A stretch of DNA of 64,000 bases from an uncultured Myxococcales bacterium. Its GTDB lineage: Bacteria; Myxococcota_A; UBA9042. This document shows, in pieces, positions 24,547-34,300 of this stretch. The first letter of the stretch is position 1. Each line of letters begins with the position of its first letter. The translations under genes and the position numbers were made by a program. The notes beneath the pieces were generated by a model. That model was not told the DNA's origin. It saw only the letters and a program-made list of their open reading frames with translations, and ran no database searches. The DNA is taken from assembly GCA_903929795.1 (NCBI GenBank), contig CAIYWC010000181.1, positions 1 to 64,000 of the forward strand, read 5' to 3'.

Positions 24547-27500
24547 AGAGAATCTCGGTCCCGACCTTGGGCGCCGCGGGCTCCGGCTTGAACACGCGCG
24601 CGTACAGGCGCGACGACTTAACCGACAAATCGTCAAACAGCGAGTACGCCACCGGCGTGGCGAGCAGCGTCAGCAGCAGCGACAGGCTCTGCCCGCCAAT
24701 AATCACGAATCCAGTCGCGCGGTTGGTGCCCGCGCCCGCGCCCGACGAAACGACCAGCGGAACCATGCCGGCCACAAACGCCGCCGTCGTCATGAGAATC
24801 GGCCGCAGCCGGTCGCGGTTGGCTTGGATCATCGCGTCCCAACGGTTCATGCCGGACGCGCGTAACTTGATGGTGTGATCAATCTGTAGAATCGAGTTCT
24901 TTTTGACCACGCCAAACAGCACCAAAATTCCAAGCATCGAGAAAATATTGAGCGATTGTTGAAAGATAATCACGCTCAGAATGGCAAACGGAACCGTCAA
25001 CGGCAAGGACAGCAAGATCGTGATCGGGTGCAGCCATGACTCGAACTGCGCGGCCAGGACGAGGTACATGAAAATGAACGACATGGCGAAAGCCAGGGCA
25101 AAATTGGCCGCCGCGCGCCCCAATTCCTTGGATCGCCCCACCGGACTCGCTGAGTATTCCGGCGGCATGTGCAATTCTGCGGTCGCTTTCTGAAGATTTT
25201 CAATGACCTTGCTCTCCGACCCGCCCTTGACGATGTTGCACATCACCATGGCCTGGCGCCGGCGGTTGTAGCGGTCAATCTTCGACGGACCCGCACCTTC
25301 CGTGAACGAGACGACATTGTCGAGCGTGACTGCGCCGAGCTTGGCCGAAGGCACGGACAGTCGCCGCAACCCTGCGGCATCCGCGCGAAATTCCGGCTCG
25401 GCACGCGCGTGGACTTCATATTGCTCACCGTTTTCGTTGTAATTCGTCACTTCATAGCCGCCGACCAACAGGCGGAGCGCCGCTGACACTTCGCCGACAT
25501 TCACGCCAAGTTCCGCGGCCTTGGCGCGATCAATGTGCGCGCGCAGCTCCGGCTTGCCGACAATCAACGACGTGTCCGGATCCACAACGCCGGGCATCTC
25601 CTTCAACTTCGCCATCAGCTTACCGGTATACTCGGCAATTTTCGTCATGTCGGGGCCGGTAATTTGATACATGACCGGAAAATTGGCGCCGCCGCCGGAA
25701 AACGCTTGCACCAAGCTGATCGAGATGCGATTACCTGCGCCATATTTCGGCAGGATCAGCTCGCGCGCCTTGGCAATCAGCTCCAGCTGCGACATCTTGC
25801 GCTGGGACACCGGCACAAGCTTGACGTAAATTCCGCCAAGATTCAGGGTCTTCTGCGGATCGTCGCCGATCGTCGTCACGCCATACATCACGCCGGGCAG
25901 CTTTTGCACATCCGCAGCGATGCGTGTGGTCAGCAGCCGCATCTCGTCCAGGCTCGTACCCTCGGGCGCGCGCACACTGACTTGAAATTGCGACTCATCT
26001 TCGTCCGGCAGAAAGTTCTTGTTGGCGACCTTGGCGAGCGCGCCGATGCTCATGATTGCACCCAGCGACGCCACCACAATCACCCAACGGTGATGCAGGC
26101 ACCATGCAAGAATCCGCAAATAGCCCGCCTCCAGCGTGCGATAGACAACACCGGATCCACCGGCGCCGTGACCCGAAGCCGCCGCGCTGTGGCCCGTCTG
26201 GATCTTCGCCGCAACTTTTTGCACAAGGCTTTTCTTGAGCCAGCGCGCGCACAGCATGGGCGTCAGGACAAACGAAACGAGCAGCGACACGAGGATCGAA
26301 AACGACATCGTCAGGCCAAAAGAATTCATGAAACGGCCGACGATACCACCCATGAACGCCACGGGCATGAACACCGCGACGAGAGAAAGGGTCGTCGCGA
26401 GAACGGCGAGACCGATCTCGTCGGTGCCGGCGATGGCCGCGTCAAACGGATCCATCCCCTCTTCATCGATTTTACGCCAAATGATTTCCAGCACCACGAT
26501 CGCGTCGTCGATCACGATGCCCACCGCGAGCGTGAGCGCCAAGAGCGTGATCGAGTTGAGACTGAAACCGGCGAATTGCATGATGGCAAAAGTCGAGATA
26601 ATCGACACTGGAATCGCGATCGCCGCAATGATGGTCGAGCGAAAATTACCCAGGAAAACCAGGACGATCAGCGCGGCGCACAGCGCGCCGAGGACCAGGT
26701 GCTCCTTCACGGCGTCAATGGCGTTCTCGATGAATTCCGACTGGTCGCGCGCCACTTCTACCGAATAGCCTTTTGGCAGGCGCTTTTGCAGATCGGCCAA
26801 CCGTTCCTTGACGTTGTGCACGATCGCCACCGTATTCGTGCCCGATTGCTTGCGGATATTGAGCAAGATCGTCGGCCGTGCGCCGCGATAGCCCACGGAT
26901 TCCGGTTCCGCCGTGCCATCCTCCACGCGCGCCACGTCGCGCACGCGCACTTGCGAGCCATCGCGGCTCGCCACGTACAAATCCTCGAATTGCTGGACAT
27001 TTTGTACCCGTCCACGCGTCCGCAGCGTCAGCGCCCGCGCGCCCGCCTCCACGCGCCCGGACGGCAACTCCAGGTTCTGCGACTTCAGCGCGCGTTCCAC
27101 TTCGCCGGCGTTCAACGCATATTTCACGAGTTTGTCCGGATCAATCCACACATTCACCTGTCGCGGTCGGCCGCCGATCAGCGTCACCTCGCCCACGCCG
27201 GCCAGCGATTCCAGCTCGCGCCGCAGGGTTTTATCAGCAAATTCAGTGATATCGCGCGGCGAGGCGTCCGCCGATAGCGCCAGCGTCAGGATCGGCGACG
27301 CGTCCGGATCGATCTTGGAAATCACCGGCGGATCGATGCCCGGCGGCAGGTTGGCGAGCACCGCGCTCACTTTGTCGCGCACTTCCTGCGTCGCCGTATC
27401 GAGGTTTTTCTCCAGCAAAAACGTGACAATCACCTGACTCACGCCTTCGGTCGAGGTCGAACGCAGCTCGTCGATGCCGCTGATGGTATTGACCGCGGCC

Positions 27501-27706
27501 TCGATTTTGTCACTGATTTCCGTCTCGACTTCCTCCGGCGCCGAGCCCGGCAGCGTCGTCAGGATGAGCACGGTCGGAATGTCGATTTTGGGAAACCGGT
27601 CGACGCCCAGCGAGCCGTAGCTGAACAAGCCAAGAACCGTCAGGATCAGCATGATCACCGACGCAAAAACCGGACGACGGACGCAAATTGCCGCTAGCCA
27701 CTGCAT
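24545..27706 (-). CDS. RND-family efflux transporter, inner-membrane pump (HAE-1 type)
   Basis: A 1053-residue proton-driven RND pump. N-terminal TM1 has the family FAxVIMLILTVLGLF pattern. Porter domains follow, with ISGIDELRSTSTEG and VRDKVSAVLANLP. TM4 is LAVGIVIDDAIVVLE with the proton-relay Asp400-Asp401, and a Lys-containing FGVVKKNS lies in the TM10 region. A second porter pair follows TM7. The size fits the AcrB/MexB family. It is the last gene of a tetR-outer membrane porin-adaptor-pump unit, so it should form a tripartite envelope pump exporting hydrophobic compounds. Substrate unknown. Confidence 0.95.
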   Translation of the reverse strand: MQWLAAICVRRPVFASVIMLILTVLGLFSYGSLGVDRFPKIDIPTVLILTTLPGSAPEEVETEISDKIEAAVNTISGIDELRSTSTEGVSQVIVTFLLEKNLDTATQEVRDKVSAVLANLPPGIDPPVISKIDPDASPILTLALSADASPRDITEFADKTLRRELESLAGVGEVTLIGGRPRQVNVWIDPDKLVKYALNAGEVERALKSQNLELPSGRVEAGARALTLRTRGRVQNVQQFEDLYVASRDGSQVRVRDVARVEDGTAEPESVGYRGARPTILLNIRKQSGTNTVAIVHNVKERLADLQKRLPKGYSVEVARDQSEFIENAIDAVKEHLVLGALCAALIVLVFLGNFRSTIIAAIAIPVSIISTFAIMQFAGFSLNSITLLALTLAVGIVIDDAIVVLEIIWRKIDEEGMDPFDAAIAGTDEIGLAVLATTLSLVAVFMPVAFMGGIVGRFMNSFGLTMSFSILVSLLVSFVLTPMLCARWLKKSLVQKVAAKIQTGHSAAASGHGAGGSGVVYRTLEAGYLRILAWCLHHRWVIVVASLGAIMSIGALAKVANKNFLPDEDESQFQVSVRAPEGTSLDEMRLLTTRIAADVQKLPGVMYGVTTIGDDPQKTLNLGGIYVKLVPVSQRKMSQLELIAKARELILPKYGAGNRISISLVQAFSGGGANFPVMYQITGPDMTKIAEYTGKLMAKLKEMPGVVDPDTSLIVGKPELRAHIDRAKAAELGVNVGEVSAALRLLVGGYEVTNYNENGEQYEVHARAEPEFRADAAGLRRLSVPSAKLGAVTLDNVVSFTEGAGPSKIDRYNRRRQAMVMCNIVKGGSESKVIENLQKATAELHMPPEYSASPVGRSKELGRAAANFALAFAMSFIFMYLVLAAQFESWLHPITILLSLPLTVPFAILSVIIFQQSLNIFSMLGILVLFGVVKKNSILQIDHTIKLRASGMNRWDAMIQANRDRLRPILMTTAAFVAGMVPLVVSSGAGAGTNRATGFVIIGGQSLSLLLTLLATPVAYSLFDDLSVKSSRLYARVFKPEPAAPKVGTEIL

Positions 27707-27715
27707 GAATTGCTC

Positions 27716-28909
27716 CTACTTGGCCGAGACGTGGGCGCCATCGGTCAGCGCGTCGAGGTGGTCCGTCGCCACCGTTTCACCGGGCTTCAACGCGCCGCGC
27801 ACTTCCACAAGGCCCTGCGAGGTGCGGCCGACCGAGACGATGCGCTCGATCGCCGTGCCGCCCTGGATGACAAAAACCCGCGCTGCGCTGCCGGACGTGC
27901 CAATCGCCGACGGCGGAACCAGCAGCACCGGCGTCTCCTTGCCCGGAATTACGAGCGCGACGTGGGCGAAGTAGCCGGGCTTCAACGCGCCGTCCAGGTT
28001 GCTGACCTCCGCCTCCATCGCCAGCGTGCGCGACTGCGACTTCAGCGCCGCGGCGATCCGCTTGATTTTACCCGTGAAAACCCGATCCGGCCACGCGCCA
28101 ACCGTCAGCATCACGTCGCCGTCCACCGCCAGTAGCCCGGCGTTTGTCTCCGGCACGTCGACCTTGAGCCGCAGCGGGTCCGTCCGCACCAGCACCGCCA
28201 CGACCTTGCCGGCCGTCGCGTATTCGCCCGGCGCCACGCGCTTGGCATCGATGACGCCGTCAAAAGGCGCCAGGACGTCGGTATCCGCCGTCGCTTTTTC
28301 GGTCAGCTCCTGCGCCGCCTTGGCCGCCTGCAGCGCCGCCCACGACGTCTTGGCGTTGTTCAGCGTCACTTCCGCCTGGGCGCGCGCCTGCTCCAGCCGC
28401 GACTTGGCCTGGTCCAGCGCTGACTGCGGCGACGTCCCGCCTTCCACCAGCGCCCGCGCGCGCTTGGCCTCGGTCTCCGCCAACTCCAGCGCCTCACGCG
28501 CCGCCTGGACTTCCGGCACCCGGTTGGGATTGAACGGATCGCCCACGCGCAGGCCCAGCCGCGCGCCCGCCTGCGCCGTCGCCGCCGCCGCCTGCGCCAT
28601 CCGCATCGCCGCGTCGCGCCGGTCGATCCGCACCAGGAGGTCGCCCTTTTTGACTTTGCTGCCCACGTCCACCGCGACTTCCGTCACCAGCCCGGCGATC
28701 GCCGACGCGACTTCGCTGCGCTCATCGGCCTCCAGCGTACCGGACAGCTCTACGACCGTCGGCAGCGTCTGTTGCTTGACCGCGGCGACGTGAACTTCCT
28801 GTTCTACAACGGCTTTTTGCGGTGCCGCGACCGGATTCGCGACCGTAGGTGGCGGCGCGCTTTTGCAGGCAATCAGGCTGGCAAGGGGCAGGACGTACAT
28901 GAAGCGCAT
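27716..28909 (-). CDS. RND efflux periplasmic adaptor lipoprotein
   Basis: A 397-residue membrane fusion protein that links the pump to the outer-membrane porin. The lipobox is in LASLIACKS (Cys about 15). Barrel-sandwich halves with VELSGTLEADERSEV and GSKVKKGDLLVRID flank an Ala-rich helical hairpin (about 105-200). Then come the second lipoyl half (LAPFDGVIDAKRVAPGEYA type) and the beta-barrel with a membrane-proximal end. It starts nine bases before the pump gene. Upstream ribosome binding site GAGGAAGAG. Repeat copy D separates it from the porin gene. Confidence 0.93.
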   Translation of the reverse strand: MRFMYVLPLASLIACKSAPPPTVANPVAAPQKAVVEQEVHVAAVKQQTLPTVVELSGTLEADERSEVASAIAGLVTEVAVDVGSKVKKGDLLVRIDRRDAAMRMAQAAAATAQAGARLGLRVGDPFNPNRVPEVQAAREALELAETEAKRARALVEGGTSPQSALDQAKSRLEQARAQAEVTLNNAKTSWAALQAAKAAQELTEKATADTDVLAPFDGVIDAKRVAPGEYATAGKVVAVLVRTDPLRLKVDVPETNAGLLAVDGDVMLTVGAWPDRVFTGKIKRIAAALKSQSRTLAMEAEVSNLDGALKPGYFAHVALVIPGKETPVLLVPPSAIGTSGSAARVFVIQGGTAIERIVSVGRTSQGLVEVRGALKPGETVATDHLDALTDGAHVSAK

Positions 28910-28964
28910 GGCTCTTCCTCGGCGCGATTCGCGCGAATGGGCTGAAATTCTGTGGAGTTATGCA

Positions 28965-29077
28965 CTCCGACCGCGATTCTCGATCAGGCGTCCCAGATTC
29001 GCGGCTTCGCACCGGAGGTGCACGCGCGCGGCCCCAGTCCCAGATGCAACAGCGCTGGCCGACGATTTTGGGGATTC
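28965..29077 (-). repeat. intergenic hairpin element, copy D
   Basis: Read on the minus strand it begins AATCCCCAAAATCGTCGGCC (compare AACCCCAAACTTTGTCGATC in copy B) and continues to the core GGACTGGGGCCGCGCGCGTG with a GCACC-TCC-GGTGC hairpin (core 28997-29040). It lies directly after the porin gene in that gene's orientation and inside the tetR-porin-adaptor-pump unit. Confidence 0.72.
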
Positions 29078-29100
29078 GAATAAAGTCAGCATGTTTATTC
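29078..29100 (-). promoter_or_regulatory. AT-rich hairpin spanning the porin gene stop codon
   Basis: GAATAAA and TTTATTC form a perfect 7-bp stem with a 9-base loop. The TAA stop (29095-29097) lies in the stem. The element is directly followed by repeat copy D. No U-tract follows, so a role in RNA stability or processing is as likely as termination. Confidence 0.4.
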
Positions 29101-30438
29101 CGAGCGGACGTTGCCCGTCAGGTGGCGCAGCCGCAGCACGGCCAGGTTCAGGTTGATGCGCTCGCGCTCCACGGACGCTTCCGCGACGCGCAGGTTCGTG
29201 TCGGCTTCCGCGACCTCCAGCGAAGTCGCCGCGCCCGCCAGCTGCGCCCGCGCGACGATGTCCGCGGTTCGCTTGGTCTTTTTGGCTTGGCCGATCGCGA
29301 CCTCCAGCGTGTGGCGATCGACGGCGATTTCCGCGCGCGTCTGCGCGAGCGCCGACCGCAGATCCCGCTCGGACTTGTCAACTTCCCGCTGCAGCCGCCG
29401 CGACGTCGCGTTGCGCTCGTCGGATTCCGCGTACCGCAGCCCCCGGTCAAACAGCGGAATCACCAGGTTCGCCGTCGCCGCCCAAAGCCAATTTTTGCCA
29501 ATAAATCCAGGCGTATCTGTGTAGCGCCCGGTGAAATTCGCCGTCAGCATGGGCACCCAGCGCCAGTTCGCTTCCGCCAGCATCGCATCGCCCGCCGCCA
29601 CCGCCTGCCGCCGCGCCAGCAGGTCCGGACGCCCGCGCAGCGCCTCGGATTCCAGCGCATCCGCGTCGCCTGCCGGCACCTCCAGCTCGGGCGGCGCCGT
29701 CAGCGTCGCCGGGGTGGGCAGGTCCAGCAGAGAGCCCAGCGCCATCAGCAGCTGGTCGCGCGCCAGCAGCGCCCGCGCCAGATCCTGCTCCGCCTTGTCG
29801 CGTTCGCTCTGTGCCCGCAGCACGGTCACCTCGCCATCCGCGCCCTGTTTTTGCCGCTCGGTCGCATTGGCGATGCGCTGGTCAGCGAGCGCCAGCGCGC
29901 GTTGGGCCACCTGAATCAGACGGTCCATGCCGGCGACGTTGTAAAATATCTGCATGATTTGATAGATGATTTCTCGCCGGGTCGCCTCCAACGTCAGCGC
30001 CTGCGCGTCCACCTGATGGCTCGCGGCGTTGCGCGCCAGGATCGGCGACAGCGCAAAAATCGTCTCGTCCACGGTGAACGCACCGCCGATCGTGTCCTCT
30101 TTCTGGATGACCGACGGCGGGAACGTCCCGGCCGGGATCGTGATGCCAGGTTTTGCAATAGAAACGATACCTTGCGCCAGCGGCGTCAGGTCAAAAGTCG
30201 CCTCCACCGAGTTGCGCGTGTACTGCCCGGCGGCCACCACGTTCGGCAGGAACGCCGTCGTGGCCTTGGCGCGCGACGCCTTGGCCTCGCCCAGCCGCGC
30301 CTGCGCGACGCCGACGTCCGCGTTGCGGTCCAGCGCGCGCTCGATCGCGCCGGCGAGCGTCAACGGCCCATCGTCCGCCCACGCTGCCGTCGTCGAGCCG
30401 AGCAGGGTCAAAAACATCAGACAAATCGATACTTTCAC
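29095..30438 (-). CDS. TolC-family outer-membrane efflux protein
   Basis: A 447-residue TolC/OprM-type outer-membrane factor. Signal peptide 1-21 (ending WADD). Two copies of the long alpha-helical repeat carry family blocks LTLAGAIERALDRNADV and ALRGRPDLLARRQAVAAGDA, with a FTGRYTDTPGF outer-membrane strand between helices. It provides the exit duct for the RND pump encoded downstream. GTG start with GGGAG upstream. The first base-quartet GTGA overlaps the TGA stop of the tetR gene, so translation is coupled to the regulator. Confidence 0.92.
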   Translation of the reverse strand: MKVSICLMFLTLLGSTTAAWADDGPLTLAGAIERALDRNADVGVAQARLGEAKASRAKATTAFLPNVVAAGQYTRNSVEATFDLTPLAQGIVSIAKPGITIPAGTFPPSVIQKEDTIGGAFTVDETIFALSPILARNAASHQVDAQALTLEATRREIIYQIMQIFYNVAGMDRLIQVAQRALALADQRIANATERQKQGADGEVTVLRAQSERDKAEQDLARALLARDQLLMALGSLLDLPTPATLTAPPELEVPAGDADALESEALRGRPDLLARRQAVAAGDAMLAEANWRWVPMLTANFTGRYTDTPGFIGKNWLWAATANLVIPLFDRGLRYAESDERNATSRRLQREVDKSERDLRSALAQTRAEIAVDRHTLEVAIGQAKKTKRTADIVARAQLAGAATSLEVAEADTNLRVAEASVERERINLNLAVLRLRHLTGNVRSE

Positions 30439-31115
30439 CGCGAACTCCCGTCAGGCGCCGGCACGTCGTGCTGGCTTGACGCCGCGCCGTGCAGGAAGAA
30501 ATGCGCCAGATCCGCCGCGCCGATCGCCGGCAACTGCGCCAGCGGGCCGATGACCGCGGTCTTGGCCAAGGTGAACAGGAACGTCGTGTGGGCGTCCAGC
30601 CGGTCGCCGCGGATGGCGCCTTCGCGCGCACCCTGCTCCAGCAGCTGCTTGGACAGCGCGAACCACGCCGCGATCGTCTCGTCGCGCTGGCAGTGCCAGG
30701 AGCGCAGTCCGCCCTGTTCACCCAGGACGACGGCGACAAACTGGCCGTGCGAGACGCCGGCGTGGCCAAAAATCTCGAAAAACCGTCGCAATTTCACGGC
30801 AAAAGTCAGATCGCTCGCGTCGACCAGCTCCGACACCGCGCCCAGCAGCGCGCGCCGGCGATCCTGAATCACCGCGGCGACCAGCGCCTCCCGGTCGGCA
30901 AAATGGTTGTACAGCGTGCCGACCGACACACCCGCAGCAGCGGCGATCGCATCGATCCGGGCGTGCGCAGTGCCTTCCTCGATGATGGTCCGCTCGGCGG
31001 CGTCCAGAATCGCCACCTGCGTCTGCTCGCGCAGCCGGTCGCGCAGCCGCGGCGGCCGTTCAGGCGCGTGCGGCTCGGCGGGAAGATCGTGATCGGGCGA
31101 TGCGGTCATGGCCAT
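30435..31115 (-). CDS. TetR-family transcriptional regulator of the efflux operon
   Basis: A 226-residue TetR-type repressor. After a Pro/Glu-rich N terminus, the helix-turn-helix block runs ILDAAERTIIEEG...IDAIAAAAGVSVGTLYNHF (about residues 35-80). The ligand-binding half is helical with a hydrophobic FEIFGHAGVSHG core. Such proteins repress until a pump substrate binds. Start ATG 31115; a second ATG two codons on is equally possible. It is the first gene of the unit and lies behind a TTGACA-16-TAGCAT promoter overlapped downstream by a TGAAC-N4-GTTCA palindrome, so autoregulation of the whole unit is likely (inference). Confidence 0.93.
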   Translation of the reverse strand: MAMTASPDHDLPAEPHAPERPPRLRDRLREQTQVAILDAAERTIIEEGTAHARIDAIAAAAGVSVGTLYNHFADREALVAAVIQDRRRALLGAVSELVDASDLTFAVKLRRFFEIFGHAGVSHGQFVAVVLGEQGGLRSWHCQRDETIAAWFALSKQLLEQGAREGAIRGDRLDAHTTFLFTLAKTAVIGPLAQLPAIGAADLAHFFLHGAASSQHDVPAPDGSSR

Positions 31116-31169
31116 GCGCTCGGGCGGATGCTGAAAGTACACACAGTTTCTGAGCCGCCGCGCACAAGT

Positions 31170-31183
31170 TGAACGGCGGTTCA
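31170..31183. promoter_or_regulatory. operator-like palindrome TGAAC-N4-GTTCA, probable TetR site
   Basis: A perfect 5-bp inverted repeat with a 4-base spacer lies 9-22 bases downstream of the -10 box of the tetR promoter. It sits inside a larger imperfect repeat, CTGAGCCGCCG (31150-31160) against CGGCGGTTCAG (31174-31184). Position over the likely transcription start is what is expected of an autoregulatory TetR operator. Confidence 0.6.
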
Positions 31184-31191
31184 GGTTGTGA

Positions 31192-31219
31192 ATGCTAGGC
31201 CAATCGCGCGGGCTGTCAA
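31192..31219 (-). promoter_or_regulatory. sigma-70 type promoter TTGACA-16-TAGCAT for the tetR/efflux operon
   Basis: A perfect TTGACA (31214-31219 on the minus strand) and TAGCAT (31192-31197) are 16 bases apart, 77 bases upstream of the tetR start. It is the best classical promoter seen in the window. Confidence 0.7.
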
Positions 31220-31306
31220 CGCCAAACAGGCGCCGCGAGGCCGCGCTCCACGTAAGCACCTGTTTTTTTTGCGTATTTCTTGGCGCTCCCGCCGACTCAG
31301 GCGTCG

Positions 31307-34300
31307 TCAGCGCACGCAGCGAACGGTCACGGCGTCGGTCGCGGTGTCAAAGTACGTGCCGGGCACGGTGATCCCGGTGTTGATTTGCCAGGCGTCCGTC
31401 GTGGAGCCATGGCGCGGTGTCGACGACCAGGTCCAGCCAGCGGTGGCCGTCGGAAAGACTGTGAGATCCATCAGGATTGTCGACGCTGGATCCACGCGAT
31501 ACAGCAGCGACGCTGCCTCGCGGATGTTGGGCAGCCGCCACCCGCCGCCCGCGAGCGCGAGGCCCGTGCAATACGTCACGCTCCCGGCCAACGGCGACGG
31601 CGGGCTGTTCGCGTCCTGCTGCCAGACCAGGCCGGTGCCTTTGTCCAGGACGGTGCCGTCGCCTTTGTCGGTGAACCGCTGCGCGTAGGGTTGCGTCGCC
31701 GGCTGGCCGCGCACGCAGCGCAGCCCCTGCCAGCCGGAGGTGACGGCGGACGCGCCCCAATAGAATTCCGTGGTCCAGTGTTTGCCGCCCGGTGCCGCCA
31801 GCGCGGTCCAGACCGGCGTGCTGTTGAGGCCGGCGACCGTCGAACCTGACCAGTAGTTCACGTTGTAATCGACCAACGTCTCCAGTTCGGCGACGGTGGG
31901 CATGCGCCAGTCAGTTTTATTGTTCAAATTCAAGGCATTGCAGTAGTCGCGCGCGCCGTTCCACGTGTAGATGGAGCTGTCCGGCGATTTCTCCCACGTC
32001 AGGCCGGTCATGCTGTCGGAGACCGTACTATTGCCGTTGTCGATCAGGGTGTTGGGCGTCAAGGGCCGATTGCCCCAGACCGGGTAGTCAAACGCGCAAA
32101 CGACGTCGGAGTCGTCGGCGACCGCGGTCGTGTCCGCCGGGCAGGCGCACCAGCCGGCTTGGCACGCGCCGGTTCCGCCGCAGATCGTGTTGTCCGCGAC
32201 GGGTGCGTGGCCGCAGACGCCGCCCGCGCCACAGGATTCGGTCGTGCAGGGGTTGAAGTCGTCGCAGTCGCCGGCGGTCACACATGCGCCGGTATCGCGC
32301 ACGCAGCGGGTGCCATATTGCGCGCTGACGCCCGTCGTGCCCGAGCCGGCACTGCTGCTGTTGTCGACATACCAGCCCACGGACGTGGACGCCGGGGTGA
32401 AGGTGCTTGTCCAATACGTGACGGCGGGGGTATCCGGAAAGGCACTGGCGTCCATCCACGCGTTTGTCGTCCCAGTGTCGTGCAAGGAGACGAGCTCGCG
32501 GATGGTGGGCGAGCGCCAGTTCCCGCCGCCGAGCACGAGGCCCTGGCACAGCGCTTCGCCGTTGACCTTACTGCGCGAGCCCGAACGCAGCGTCCGCTGC
32601 CACGTCAGCGCGGTCGCGAGGTCGGTGACGCTGCCGTTGCCATTGTCGCGAAATCGCTGGGAAAGCGCGGAGTCGCTGGACCGACCGCCGCGCACGCAGC
32701 GGTGGTGGTTGCTGTTGGCCGCGTCGAAATTGCCGAACGCGCCGCTCGAAAAATCGATCTGCCACGCGTAGGAATTCCACGGCGCTGGCATGCGCTCAGC
32801 GCTCCAGTCCGTGACCACGGCGCTGCCAAAAAGCGTGCTGTTGAGCGCGGGCCCGGCTTTGCCGTAGTCGACCAGCGACTCCAGCTCCGCCAGCGTCGGC
32901 AGCCGCCAATCCGACTTGCCGCCCAGCACAAGCGCGTCGCAATCCGCCACCGCTGCATCCCAACCGCTGGTCGCCGTCGGCGCCGTTTGCTGCCAAATCA
33001 GCGAGGTCTGCGCGTCGTAGATCGTGCCATCGCCCTTGTCCGTGTAGTTCGCCGGGCTGAGCGGGCGCTGGCCCCAGATCGGATAGGTAAAGGCGCAAAC
33101 GGTCTTGCTGACGCCGCCGTCGTCCAGGTCGATTTTCAGCGTGCCGGCCGGGCATTGCACCGCGCACACGCCGAATTCGCAAACGCCGACCGGGCATGCC
33201 GCGCCGTTGGCGACCAGCGACGTTGCGCAGCCGTTGGCCGGGTCGCAGCTCTCGGCGGTGCAGCTGTTGCCGTCGTCGCAGTTGATCGCGGCGCCGCCCA
33301 CGCAGGTGCCGGTCTGGCACGTGTCGCTCAACGTGCAGGCGTTGCCGTCGTCGCAGGTGCCGCCGACCGCGGTGTGGACGCAGGCGCCGCTGACGCAGTC
33401 GTCGTTGGTGCAGGTCGTGCCGTCGCTGCAATCGCGCGTCGCGCCGGGCTGGCAGACGCTGTCCTTGCAGAAGTCCTTCACCGTGCAGCCGTCGCCATCG
33501 TCGCAGGTGTTGGCGTTGGCGGTGTGGACGCAGCCGGAGTTCGCGCTGCACGCGTCGTCGGTGCACGGGTTGGCGTCGTCGCAACCGGCTGAACCTGCGG
33601 TGAATTTGCAGACGCCGCCGTCGCAGTAGTCCTTGGTGCAGGCGATGCCGTCGTCGCACGGCTTGACCGGTCCGGGCTGGCACGCGCTGTCCGCGCAGGC
33701 GTCGCCGACGGTGCAGGCTTCGCCGTCGGTGCAGGTCGCGGTGTTGGCGAGGTGGATGCAGCCGGTCAGGCTGTCGCAAAAATCGTTTGTGCACACGTTG
33801 CTGTCGTCGCATTTTCCGAGGTTTGCCGCGTGCTTGCAGCCCGCCTGGCAGAAGTCGACGGTGCAGTCGTCGCCGTCGTCGCAGTTCAGCGGTCCGCCGG
33901 GCTCGCACGCGCCGGCTTTGCAGAAGTCATTGATGCTGCAGACATTTCCGTCCTCACAGGTCGCCGTCGCGGGCAAGTGGACACACAGCGTGCCCTGGCA
34001 CTTGTCGATTGTGCAGACCTGGCCGTCGTCGCAGCCCTTGGCGGTGCTGGCGAGGCAGCCCTTGGCGGTGCAGACCTCGTCGGTTGTGCACGGATCGCCG
34101 TCGTCGCACGGCGCGCCGGTGGCGGTGTGCGCGCAGCCGGTGGCGGGATCGCAGCTGTCCACGGTGCAGGGCTCGCCGTCGTCGCAGCTGAGTTTGGCGT
34201 GCGTGCAGCCCAGACCGAGGTCGCACGCGTCGTCCGTGCACGCGCTGCCGTCCACGCACGCGCCGGGCGTGATGAGGTTCAGGCACGCGCCGTTGGAGCC

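Noticed and set aside
25535-27277. 580-codon plus-strand frame opposite the RND pump gene
   Set aside because: A His/Arg/Gln-rich shadow frame; the minus strand encodes a complete RND transporter.
31250-31268. T8 run downstream of a GC-rich stretch on the plus strand, like a terminator
   Set aside because: No plus-strand gene ends here, the stem is poor, and the run lies between two minus-strand genes in the wrong orientation for a terminator.
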